Below, one piece after another: positions 37,368 to 46,960 of a DNA stretch of 64,000 bases. The notes below the pieces were generated by a model. The model made no database searches. It had not been told where the DNA came from and saw only the letters and a program-made list of their open reading frames with translations. The first letter of the stretch is position 1. Every line of letters starts with the position of its first letter. This DNA comes from Nemertoderma westbladi. Its lineage: Eukaryota; Xenacoelomorpha; Nemertodermatida; Nemertodermatidae. Made by a program: the position numbers and the translations under genes. The stretch lies in the NCBI GenBank assembly GCA_032718475.1, contig JAUCBJ010008846.1, positions 60,882 through 124,881 on the forward strand, written 5' to 3'.

Positions 37368-40300
37368 TACTACTACTACTAGGATCGGCATGATGCATTG
37401 CAGCTGCATTTTTAAGAATGCTGTGTCGAAATTGCCCCGCCACAACTCCCGATCACCCATGACATTTGCTAGATCATCCGCATCTTCAAGGCCATTGTCC
37501 TTTAAGATGCGTCTCAAGAAAGTCATGGGCTGTCCACCATGCTTATTCACTCCATGAGGCTGCCTAAGTACAAGATTATGCACTGGCTGGTCCTCAGGGC
37601 GAAAGCAATGTCCTGCAAAGCGGAGGCGACTTTGTTCTAGTGTCAAGCTTGGGGGAACCAATGAGACACCTCCAATGTTATAGAGTATCTGATTGGAGAT
37701 GTGTGCATTGTACTTGACACAATGAACACGGCGTAGCATTCTTGTGAATGTGCCATCCAAAGATTTGGTGTCCTCAGCAGTTAGAGCCCCCCTTGACTTG
37801 CAACATCACCAATCTGCACTGATCTTAGCATAAGATCTTTATATGTCTTGGTAAGATCTTGGCACCTTTGCTCTATGATCTTAGCAGGGTTGGTAACGAT
37901 CAGTGCAGATCTTTGCAGGATTGGTAAGACCACGGCTGATCTCTGGAGTTTTAGTAAGATCAGTCTAGATCTTTGCAGACAGAATTAATGATGTATAACA
38001 AAGTTCTGCAAAGATCTTAATAGTTCTCAATCAATAATTAAGCAAAATTTGAAGCATTCTTCTGTTTGCACTATGGGGATATGGCAGTGGGGGATGTAGA
38101 ACTAACCTAACACATCTTACCAACATAGCCTGCTGTACAACTAACACCTACACATCTAACATTTCCTATTGTCCCTATCTTTATATCTATTGAATGGTAA
38201 TGGTATTATATTTAAGCAGAACAAATTTCAATTTGGTTTTAAGATAAGCCAATTTAACTTTGCATTATTATCAATAAATTTATATTAGATTCATATAAAT
38301 TAATATAATTACTCAACTTGGCCACCATATTCGATAATTCATATTGAAGTAGATTTATAAATTGTTATGTTTCTATACCTATTAATTGATAATTTATAAT
38401 TAATTATTGATTGATAATTTCTAACTTGGTGATATGATCATGATAAGATCTGAAAAGATCTTCGTATGATATGTAATCTTATGTAAAACGCTGTGAAAGA
38501 GAGTACTCTGGTCGGTCAAATACGGCAAAAAAATAATAATCATTGGCCTCTGCCTCTGGTGTTTTAAAATTTGGGCAGCCTCATTATCAGGCCTGATCTT
38601 ATCCTGATCGTAGTCTGATCGTAGCAGATATAATAGCCATGTTGTTACTTTCCAAGACAATAATGATAATGTTTAATGCAAAATGGTTTTGATATTTAAC
38701 AAATTGCAACCATACATTCAATAAATAAATATTTTTTCAATTTTGTATATGTAAATTCTTAAAAGATTTTCTATGATCATTCTATGATTCTTACATTCTT
38801 TAGTATTTTCTTCAGTTTGTTTACTTGTAAAATCTAACAATAATGGCTCCATTTGAGCATGTTGTAGTAATAAATAGAAATTGTATGATCGTAGCAGATT
38901 TACAATGTATTATGATCAGTGCAGATGAATCAAGCACATAGCATGGTCCGTATAGATCTTGGCAGTTTCGTAAAGTCGCTAGTCTAGGGCCAGCATGGAC
39001 TCCCATAGAGGAGTACTGGAACTACTGCTGCTCTAAATAATCGGACCGTAAGTTTCCGATTAATTATCTGCGACCTCCAAATCCGGGAAAGCCTGTTCAA
39101 GGCTGCCCATGCCTTTCCCTTACGTATTCGAAGGTCCTCATCTGACTTCCGGATCCATGATCCCAGGTAACAGAAATCGTCCACACATGCTCAAGCATAC
39201 CATCCTTTGAGCATATGCTCATCCGGTCAGAGAATTGCAGAGGACTTTCAAAGTTAACTGTCAAAATTTTGGTCTTTTTGGAGTTAATAAAAAGACCAAC
39301 ACTAGAAGCAGCCTGTTCTAAGGAGCTGAGGAGCCGTTGAGCTCCCTCTAGTGATTCTTAGAGCACTCATACGTCATCAGCAAAGTCTAGATCAGTTAGG
39401 TACTTGGCAGGATTTCCTCGAAATCTGGAGCCAGTAGGTGGAGTTACCATCACCCCATCATCATTATGATGATCTAAGGACATGCGTAGAACATAGTCAA
39501 CCACAGTTATGAACAAGAATGGCGCAAGTGTGTCTCCTTGGAGGACTCCCCATAATACTCCAAATGGTTCTGTGTCACCATCAACAGTAGACACAAATGT
39601 TGTCGAACCATCGTATACTGATTTGATAGCTGCAAAAATTTCATCACGAATCTCATATAATGAAAGTATGCTGAACATACGTGAGCGAGAGACTGAATCA
39701 AGGGCCTTGAAGAAGTCAACAAAGATAACAGCCAGATGCCTGTCTTTCTTTTTTGATAACTCTTCAATTATCCTTCTAAGTGCCAAAATGGGCTCCATGG
39801 TCCCACGACCTTTACGGAACCCATTCTGATTTCAGAGCAGTCTCTCAATGGGATCCCTGATGCGATTTAATATATTTCTATTGTATAGCTTTGCAGCAAT
39901 CGAGATTAATGAGATTCCCCGAAAGGAACCATAGAGTGTTAGATTGACCTTCTTTGGAACTGGCACCAACTTATTTGTTTTCATTTCTTGTGGGACTCTT
40001 GTTGTTCTGTACATATCTACTATGATGGGATAGATGAGCTTTAAACACTCATGTATTTTAAAGACCTCAGGGGAACACCATCTACTCCACTGACACGATT
40101 GGTCTAAATGCTCTTTGCAGCAGCCTTCACTTCTGCAAAGGAGATATCGCCAATGGAAATATCTGGGAGTACAGACTCAGACACTTTTACTTCTATAAAG
40201 TTATTAGGCAATACCCTGTCATTATTGAGGAGCTTTTCAAAGTGGGCCTTTCAACCATTGAGGCGATCGGCTGGTGATTCTGCTTTAACCTTGGTGTTTG

Positions 40301-41561
40301 GTTGGCTTTTCCGACCAGTAAGCAAGTTGATCGATTTCCATGCCTGGGATGATTGCCTGCTGTCGTCAGCATCATTGATGGCATCAACCTGTTGGTTTAT
40401 TAGCTCCTGCAGATTAACAGAGTACTGCCTGTTCAGGGACCTAGATGCAGCCTTAACTGCATTCTTGGCCGCTGTAGTCTGTTTGAGTCGGGACTCTTTT
40501 TGCGCCTTATATAGGTCATTTCGGCACTTCTGGATTTTGTTGTCAGTCCAGGGGGCCCTTTTCCTGTTTTGAGGGTATACAGGAACTGTTTCTGCAGCTG
40601 CTAACTTAACTGCTTCTGTGAAGGCAGTATAGCCCTCACAGTGATCTGCCGCCTCAGAGGCAAGAACCTCATACCTGTTGCTCAGCTGTAGTGTGAAGCT
40701 GGATCTCACACTTGGCTGTTGCAACAGAGAGGACCAGTCATGCCGCGGCAAGGCAGATTTCGTTGTTCTGCTAGCACGCAGACTAAGTCTTACCTTGGCC
40801 ACAATAAGGCGGTGATCACTGGAGAAGGGTCGAAGTGTAAATGCATTACAGTCTTATATAGAGCTCCTGTACTTCCTACGAAACAGAATATGGTCTATCT
40901 GGGACTTGTGACCACTGGGTCCACTATGAGTCCATAGCTTTCCAGTTCGCTTCTTGAACTGGGTTCCAGCCGAAAACAATCCATTTCCAGAGATAAAATC
41001 GTGAAGATGGACGGAATTTCGGTTGACACTACTGCTATAGACCCAGGGCGATGTAGGTGATTGATGCAGACTTGCATTAAAGTCTCCCAGGAATGTTAAG
41101 AATGCATGCTGATCCACTCCATTAGTAGCTGCTTGTAGATTGTGGTAGAAATTTTCCACCTCCTCTACAGGGGCAACACTAGTTGGAGAGTAGCACACAA
41201 TCAGAACCACCCTAGGAAACTTCTTAGCCAGTCTTCCAGAACATGAGAAGTGGCAACGGATGATGCGGTTAGAGATTTAGTCTATTTTGTCCAATGCTGC
41301 ATGTGCAGTTGGATTCATCAATAGATCAATACCACCATTGCCACTATCATCTGCTGACGCGAGGGCGAGTCGCCAACCGCCCCCCATGTCCTTAATCAGA
41401 ACCTCATCAGTCTGTCCAGTATGCATTCGGTGCTCTTGAACACCCACTGCGCTAAGAGAAAGCTTATCTGCCAAGGCAGTCAGCTCACCTTGTCGCATTG
41501 GGGACCCGAGTGTTAGGGTGTTTACTGAGGCTAGTCTAGTGACTTGCCTCAGATTCACCAA
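37366..41561 (-). pseudogene. Endonuclease-reverse transcriptase pseudogene of LINE copy A
   Basis: The endonuclease begins near 41561 (VNLRQVTRLASVNTLTLGSP and VGVQEHRM). It continues through FLGDFNASL and SQIDHILFRRKYR (41210-40854) and SSDHRLIVAKVRLSLR (about 40820-40780). All three pieces lie in one frame, broken by stops at about 41277 and 40854 and again at 40251. The reverse transcriptase continues in other frames: IPVPKK-type finger motif (40014-39832), FVDFFKALDSV (motif A, about 39720), GVLQGDTLAPFLF (motif B) and DLDFADDV (motif C, about 39370). The C-terminal part is split by the TIR insertion: YLGSWIRKSDEDLRIRKGKA before it and the DGTFTRMLRRVHC region after it. Without frame repair no functional product is possible. 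The last segment runs on through the tail into the satellite. Confidence 0.85.
37790..38989. mobile_element. Non-autonomous TIR DNA transposon (1.2 kb) nested in LINE copy A
   Basis: Comparison with LINE copies B and C shows that the retrotransposon sequence AGAGCC-CAGCATGG is broken here by about 1200 bases. The insert starts CCCTTGACTTGC and ends with the reverse complement of CCCTAGACTAGC. The two ends match in a CCCTnGACTnGC pattern that extends over about 28 bases with regular mismatches. The flanks are consistent with a 2 bp CC duplication. Near both ends the motif GATCTTTGCAG or GATCTTAGCA recurs several times, like subterminal transposase-binding repeats. The interior is AT-rich with no transposase frame. 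The superfamily is not assigned: the short duplication and CCC ends do not decide it. Confidence 0.75.
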
Positions 41562-41575
41562 TGGCTTTGTTGGTC

Positions 41576-41593
41576 GGGGGGGGGGGGGGGGGG
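41576..41593 (+). repeat. G18 homopolymer within the LINE copy A leader
   Basis: Eighteen consecutive G (C on the element's own strand) just before the endonuclease start. The reading frame of the upstream 130-codon segment (41947-41555) and that of the endonuclease (from 41561) differ. A change in the length of this run is enough to explain the shift. Homopolymer length may also be a sequencing artefact. Confidence 0.85.
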
Positions 41594-42250
41594 AACATGA
41601 GAGTAGCCTCCAACTCCAGAATCCCTCTCCCCCTCACAATCTGGCCTCCCTGGTGACCCAGGGTTTGGGCCAGAAAGGTCATCAGGAAAGGGACTCAAAG
41701 AATTGTTGTCTTCTCTCTCTTTCAGTAGGGGGTGAGACAGGCAGCCAGTGTCCGATTGTGTGTCCAGAGGCCGATTGTGTCCGGTAATTCCACTGGCCTC
41801 TAGAGGCCGGACCTCCGCATTACTAATGTAATCCATAGTGGGGGGTTGGGGGGTGCTTTTTTTTGCCGAGTCAGCTCTCGGGGCAAATACCACACCCTGG
41901 TTTGCCGTTCCACAGGGTGGGTGTCGCAGTGGAGTGAGGCCCATCACCCATATCTACTCTGGCGCACATGACCCACCATTGACTGTGCAGCTCATCTGCT
42001 GGGTCATGCCCTGTACCGCTGCTGCCAGGTGCAGGTCGCAGTGAAGCGTACTCAGAGTGGACATGAGAACACTCTACTCCTGACCAGCCATTGGTAGATC
42101 ACCATCTGCCTGGCCAGGCCATATACCCCTGCAGCCAAGTATATGGGTCCTTAATCCAGGACCAACGGCGTCCTTATCCCAGAACAATGGGGGACCTTGT
42201 TATAGGACCAGATTTGCCCTAGTAAGATGGTCAGGTGGACTTTGTGGGCA
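41594..42250 (-). other. Probable 5' leader of LINE copy A
   Basis: GC-richer than the surrounding DNA and continuous with the endonuclease region on the minus strand. It has an open stretch of 130 codons (41947-41555) that is rich in Pro, Ser and Asp and has no domain I recognise. It may be the 5' UTR or N-terminal extension of the element. Copies B and C are too truncated to confirm this. Confidence 0.45.
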
Positions 42251-42259
42251 GAGACTTTG

Positions 42260-42374
42260 CGTTCAAACCATGTTAAAATATGATTACTCAATATAATAGA
42301 CTAATTAATATTGGTGTACGTTCAAACAATGTTAAATATGATTACTCAATAAAATAGACCAATTAATATTGGTG
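42260..42374 (+). repeat. Two-copy direct repeat, about 58 bp unit
   Basis: The sequence CGTTCAAACCATGTTAAA through TTAATATTGGTG (42260-42316) repeats at 42319-42374 with a few substitutions. It is AT-rich and lies between the two oppositely oriented LINE copies. Confidence 0.85.
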
Positions 42375-42558
42375 CCTGGATGGAGTTTTGAAGGTGACTA
42401 GTCTATCACTCCCTACTGCTATTGGATGGCGGCCGTAGGCTGTGTACTGGGGGGCAGGTGTAAGGGAAAGGATGTATTGGATAACAATGGACCCTGGATA
42501 GTATATTGGGTGGAGTGTATTGGGGGGATCAGGCAAGGCTTGACATGCCCGCCACGAC

Positions 42559-42570
42559 TAAGGATGTCTG
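42559..42570 (+). repeat. Left target-site duplication of LINE copy B
   Basis: TAAGGATGTCTG occurs here and again at 45095-45106, exactly at the end of the element's GTAGTA tail. Twelve identical bases flanking a 5'-truncated LINE are what target-primed reverse transcription leaves. Confidence 0.85.
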
Positions 42571-45094
42571 TATGCAAGTCTTTAATTGTCTTCAATGCAA
42601 GTCTGCATCAATCACCTACATCGCCCTGGGTCTATAGCAATAGTGTTAACAGAAATTCTGTCCATCTTCAGGATTTTATCTCTGGAAATGGATTGTTTTC
42701 GGCTGTAACCCAGTTCAAGAAGCGAACTGGAAAGCTATGGACTCATAGTGGACCCAGTGGTCACAAGTCCCAGATAGACCATATCCTGTTTCGTAGGAAA
42801 TACAGGAGCCCTATACAAGACTGTAATGCATTTACACTACGACCCTTCTCCAGTGATCACCGCCTTATTGTGGCCAAGGTAAGACTTAGTCTGCGTGCTA
42901 GCAGAACAACGAAATCTGCTTTGCCGCGGCATGACTGGTCCTCTCTGTTGCAACAGCCAAGTGTGAGATCCAGCTTCACACTACAGCTGAGCAACAGGTA
43001 TGAGGTTCTTGCCTCTGAGGCGGCAGATCACTGTGAGGGCTATACTGCCTTCACTTAGGCAGTTAAGTTAGCAGCTGCAGAAACAGTTCCTGTATACCCT
43101 CGAAACAGGAAACGGGCCCCCTGGACTGACAACAAAATTCAGAAGTGCCGAAATGACCTATACAAGGCGCAGAAAGTGTCCCGACTCAAACAGACTACAG
43201 CAGCCAAGAATGCAGTTAAGGCTGCATCTAGGTCCCTGAACAGGCAGTACTCTGTTAATTTACAGGAGCTAATAAACCAACAGGTTGATGCCATCAATGA
43301 TGCTGACGACAGCAGGCAATCATTCCAGGCATGGAGATCGATCAACTTGCTTGCTGGTCGAAAAAGCCAACCAACCACCAAGGTTAAGGCTGAATCACCA
43401 GCCGATCGCCTCAATGGTTGGAAGGCCCACTTTGAAAAGCTCCTCAATAATGACAGGGTATTGCCTGATAACTTTATAGAAGTAAAAGTGTCTGAGTCTG
43501 TACTCCCAGATGTTCCCATTGGTGATATCTCCTTTGCAGAAGTGAAGGCTGCTGCAAAGAGCATTAAGACGAATCGTGCCAGTGGAGTAGATGGTGTTCC
43601 CCCTGAGGTCTTTAAAATACCTGAGTGTTTAAAGCTCATCTATCCCATCATAGTAGACATGTACCGAACAACAAGAGTCCCACAAGAAATGAAAACAAAT
43701 AAGTTGGTACCAGTTCCCAAGAAGGGCAACCTAACACTCTATGATTCTTTTCGGGGAATCTCATTGATCTCGATTGCTGCAAAGCTATACAATAGAATTC
43801 TATTAAATCGCATCAGGGATCCCATTGAGAAACTGCTCCGTGGAAATCAGAATGGGTTCCGTAAAGGTCGTGGGACCATGGAGCCCATTTTGGCACTTAG
43901 AAGGATAATTGAAGAGTTGTCAAAAAAGAAAGACAGGCATCTGGCTGTTATCTTTGTTGACTTCTTCAAGGCCTTTGATTCAGTCTCTCGCTCACGTATG
44001 TTCAGCATACTTTCATTATATGGGATTCCTGATGAAATTATTGCAGCAATCAGATCAGTATACGATGGTTCGACAACATTTGTGTCTACTATTTGAAGTG
44101 TTATGGGGCGTTCTCCAGGGAGACACACTTGCACCATTCTTGTTCATAATTGTTGTTGACCATGTTCTACGCATGTCCTTAGATCATCATAATGATGATC
44201 ATAATGATAACTCCACCTACTGGCTCCAGAAGTCGAGGAAATCCTGCCAAGTACCTAACGGATCTAGACTTTGCTGATGACTTAGGAATACTCTCAGAAT
44301 CACTAGAGGGAGCCCAACGGCTCCTCAGCTCATTACAACATGCTCCTTCTAGTGTTGGTCTTTTTATTAACTCAAGAAAGACCAAAATCTTGACAGTTAA
44401 CTTTGAAAGTCCTCAGCAAGTCTCTGATCGGATGAGCATAAGCTCAAAAGATGGTATGCTTGAGCATGTGGATGACTTCTGTTACCTGGGATCATGGATC
44501 TGGAAGTCAGGTGAGGACCTTCGAATACGTAAGGGAAAGGCATGGGCAGCCTTGAATAGGCTTTCCAGGATTTGGAAGTCACCGAGAATTAATCGGACAT
44601 TTAAGGTCCGATTATTAAGAGCAGCAGTAGTTCCAGTACTCCTTTACGGGAGTCCATGCTGGGCTCTAACTGCTGAGGACACCAAATCTCTGGATGGCAC
44701 ATTCACAAGAATGCTACGCCGGGTTCATTGCGTTCATTGTGTCAAGTACAATGCACACATCTCCAACCAAACACTATATAACATTGGAGGTGTCTCATTG
44801 GTTCCCCCAAGCTTGACACTAGAACAAAATCGCCTCCGCTTTGCAGGACATTGCTTTCGCCGTGAGGACCAGCCAGTGCATAATCTTGTACTTTGGCAGC
44901 CTCATGGAGTAAATAAGCATGGTGGACAGCCCATGACTTTCTTGAGACGCATCTTAAAGGACACTGGCCTTTAAGATGTGGATGATCTAGCAAATGTCAT
45001 GGGTGATAGGGAGTTGTGGCATTGCAATTTTGTCGATAAGCCGGCACAGCATTCTTAAAAATGCAGCTGCAATGCAGCATGCCGATCCTAGTAG
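42571..45094 (+). mobile_element. RTE-like non-LTR retrotransposon, copy B (5' truncated, intact target-site duplication)
   Basis: Plus-strand insertion of 2524 bases bounded by the 12 bp duplication TAAGGATGTCTG (42559-42570 and 45095-45106). Homology to copy A starts at about 42592 inside the endonuclease (FNASLHQSP). The first 20 or so bases after the duplication (TATGCAAGTCTTTAATTG) are not in copy A and look like junction filler. The 3' end has the same GCCGATCCTAGTAGTA terminus as copy A. Copies A and B face each other head to head, so their shared parts form a large inverted repeat. Confidence 0.9.
42592..44974 (+). pseudogene. Endonuclease-reverse transcriptase pseudogene of LINE copy B
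   Basis: One frame runs from the endonuclease C-terminus (SQIDHILFRRKYR, SSDHRLIVAKVRLSLR) to a TAG at 43056-43058, where copy A has a sense codon. It then continues in the same frame to 44096. This part includes a RASGVDGVPPEVFK motif and FVDFFKAFDSVSRS (motif A). A 20 bp deletion relative to copy C just before 44096 shifts the frame. GVLQGDTLAPFLF (motif B) follows in a second frame. DLDFADDLGIL (motif C) and the C-terminal region follow in a third frame up to TAA at 44972. A 9 bp tandem duplication near 44726-44745 adds three residues (HCV twice). The gene is non-functional but less decayed than copy A. Confidence 0.88.
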
Positions 45095-45106
45095 TAAGGA
45101 TGTCTG
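45095..45106 (+). repeat. Right target-site duplication of LINE copy B
   Basis: Second copy of TAAGGATGTCTG, following the GTAGTA tail. Before the insertion the site read through GACTAAGGATGTCTGGGTT. Confidence 0.85.
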
Positions 45107-46703
45107 GGTTGGGGCAATAAGTCATAATGTGGGATATGGGATAATATTCTGAGAAGAATATTTTGGTGAATATTTCTGGGATGAATATTACGACTGGATA
45201 CGGAAGGGGGGAATAATTATGTTGTAATTATTTCGTGTATTTTGTATGTTTGCCTGCGGAGGCGCGAAAAATCGATTAAAATAAAACTGCAAAATATACC
45301 GGTGTAGCTTTTTTTTGCCACTACATTAAATAATTATTATTCCACATTCTTTACGCAGTTAGTGCATAAAACGCAAGGCGTCTCCATCTTGCTGCTATGC
45401 GTTATTTGTAACTACTGTAGGACTCAAACCAATTTGTGTTAAAAATTATTAAAAAAAATGTAAAATACAGTACCAGCAAACTCCAACCTGTACATCCAAT
45501 CTCCACCGGAATATTTAAATTACATTACAATAAATTTTGAACGTTCTGCTGATTAATTCTGAGGTACAAACATTTTCCACTTTGGTGCACCATCACTTAA
45601 TAAAATTAATTAGGCCAATACCAAAAGTTAATATTTTATTAAACGATACAAATGTCATTCAGTTTTTGCAGTCGTTTTGAATTGTTACAATTTTGGAATC
45701 GATATAAAAGATCTGTTCTGATTGGTTCCACCTACTGACTAACTTAATATTTTGTCAAGCAAAATTAGGCCTACTATACAGTAGTTATTACCAGATAAGG
45801 GGGGGGGGAAACTGGTCGCAATAAAAATATATCCCTCTCTAGGGGAAATAACAGCTGATTACTCTCAAAAATAAAACTGTAACCTGTTCTATAGTGTTTA
45901 GTTTATTGTTTTGGTTAAAATAACGTGCCAATAACGTGGCAATAACGTAACCCTGCTCCTTTCCCTAAATTGAGAATTTAACATTGAGGCGGGATATTAA
46001 TTCGCCAAGGCGGGTTTTGCGTCGAGTTTCCCCCCCCCCCCCCCTGTCTCGTTATTACTGTACTGTGGGCTTGTATGAGGTAGTTGTCAGACGTCCAGTA
46101 TCTTTTCGAAGTCTCTTGCATTGTTGCTTACTGTAACAGAATTCTGAATACATCATATTGTACAGTATCCCTACTTCTAATGATAATTACGTACGCCCTA
46201 CTCGTTTTGTTGTGAACTTCGTGCTTAAATTTGACATACAGTATGTACATGTGCTTTGGACACTTACTTTAAACAAACTACAGTATTTGACAAAATAATG
46301 TTTACAGTTATCCCATTCTGCCCCACTTCCAACCAATAATCTCATATAATATACATTGTGTGTTCGGTTTATGATTTATATTTAAATTTGCCCTGATATT
46401 GTCTTCCACGCCTTTGTAAATCAATCCATGTTGTTATTTGAAACTAATAAACGTATAAAGAATATAAATTATGATTTTTTTATAAATTTTATAAATTATT
46501 ATTAAGGGCGATACCTTAATAATATTATTGCGTATTAAGGTAAATAGTATTGAACATATTATATTCCATGAAAGGTATTAAATTAAGTATTGGATACTTA
46601 CTGTCTGTATCTTTTGTTTTGATATCACCATGGGTACAGATAATTCACAGAGATCCAAAGAGTGTTATACTACAATAACTAACTCGGGTCAATTTAACAT
46701 TTT
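45107..46703. other. AT-rich intergenic DNA, no gene seen
   Basis: About 1.6 kb with homopolymer runs (G10 near 45799, C14-15 near 46031) and AT-rich direct and inverted short motifs. There is no open frame with recognisable similarity and no RNA gene that I can identify. Confidence 0.6.
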
Positions 46704-46960
46704 ATGTTAAATGGTCTCAACGGTCTATCGGAATGGGCGGGATTGAACGGTCTCCAGGTAAATTTAAAGAAAACTGCCGTAATAACATTCCGCCGGGGCG
46801 GCAGGCTTTGTAAAGCGGACGAGTTCTTCTACAATGGGCAACCTGTAAAGATATTGAATGCATATACATATTTAGGCGTAACTTTTCAAACTTCATTATC
46901 GTTCTCGAAACATATCTCAAATATCTGCTGTAAATCAATCCTGTCTATCCACAATATTAA
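46704..46960 (+). pseudogene. LINE copy D, reverse-transcriptase C-terminal part upstream of the satellite
   Basis: In-frame segment with features of the region after the RT catalytic box: LSEWAGLNGLQVNLKKT, then VITFRRGG, then a YLGV motif in AYTYLGVTFQTSLSF, then NIKNPRSLSLETALKV. This pattern (short helix, vNl-KT, YLGv, sf..H) is common to many LINE reverse transcriptases. The catalytic motifs are missing, so the fragment is 5' truncated. The frame runs straight into the 50 bp satellite. The single-copy coding sequence resumes beyond it at 52112. Confidence 0.7.

Larger units (their letters stand above)
37365..42250 (-). mobile_element. RTE-like non-LTR retrotransposon, copy A (decayed, interrupted)
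   Basis: Minus-strand LINE running from a 5' region near 42250 to a (GTA)n tail at 37365-37382, next to the 51 bp satellite. A probable 5' leader with a poly-C stretch is followed by an endonuclease, a reverse transcriptase and a C-terminal region. Copies B (42571-45094) and C (61364-62503) belong to the same family and show which bases were lost. A 1.2 kb TIR element at 37790-38989 splits it near the C-terminal coding end. The 5' limit is uncertain, because I find no clear target-site duplication. The RTE assignment rests on the GDFNA and SDHRL endonuclease motifs, the FADD reverse-transcriptase box and the conserved C-terminal pattern ending near DRELWR. It is an inference. Confidence 0.85.

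Noticed and set aside
28137-37760. Frames of 2,287 to 3,207 codons over the 51 bp satellite as giant repeat proteins
   Set aside because: The frames come from a 51 bp unit without stops. Two plus frames and one minus frame are open at once, and the minus frame begins inside a dead LINE.
38421-39006. Small minus-strand frames of 79 and 61 codons
   Set aside because: They lie in the non-coding interior of the TIR element and show no similarity to a transposase.
40108-40572. A 154-codon plus-strand frame, and the mirrored 166-codon minus frame at 43139-43639
   Set aside because: Both are antisense shadows of the LINE endonuclease-RT linker region in copies A and B.
41576-41593. Programmed frameshift at the G18/C18 run in LINE copy A
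   Set aside because: The copy is full of stops and frameshifts, and a homopolymer length error or decay explains the frame change more simply.
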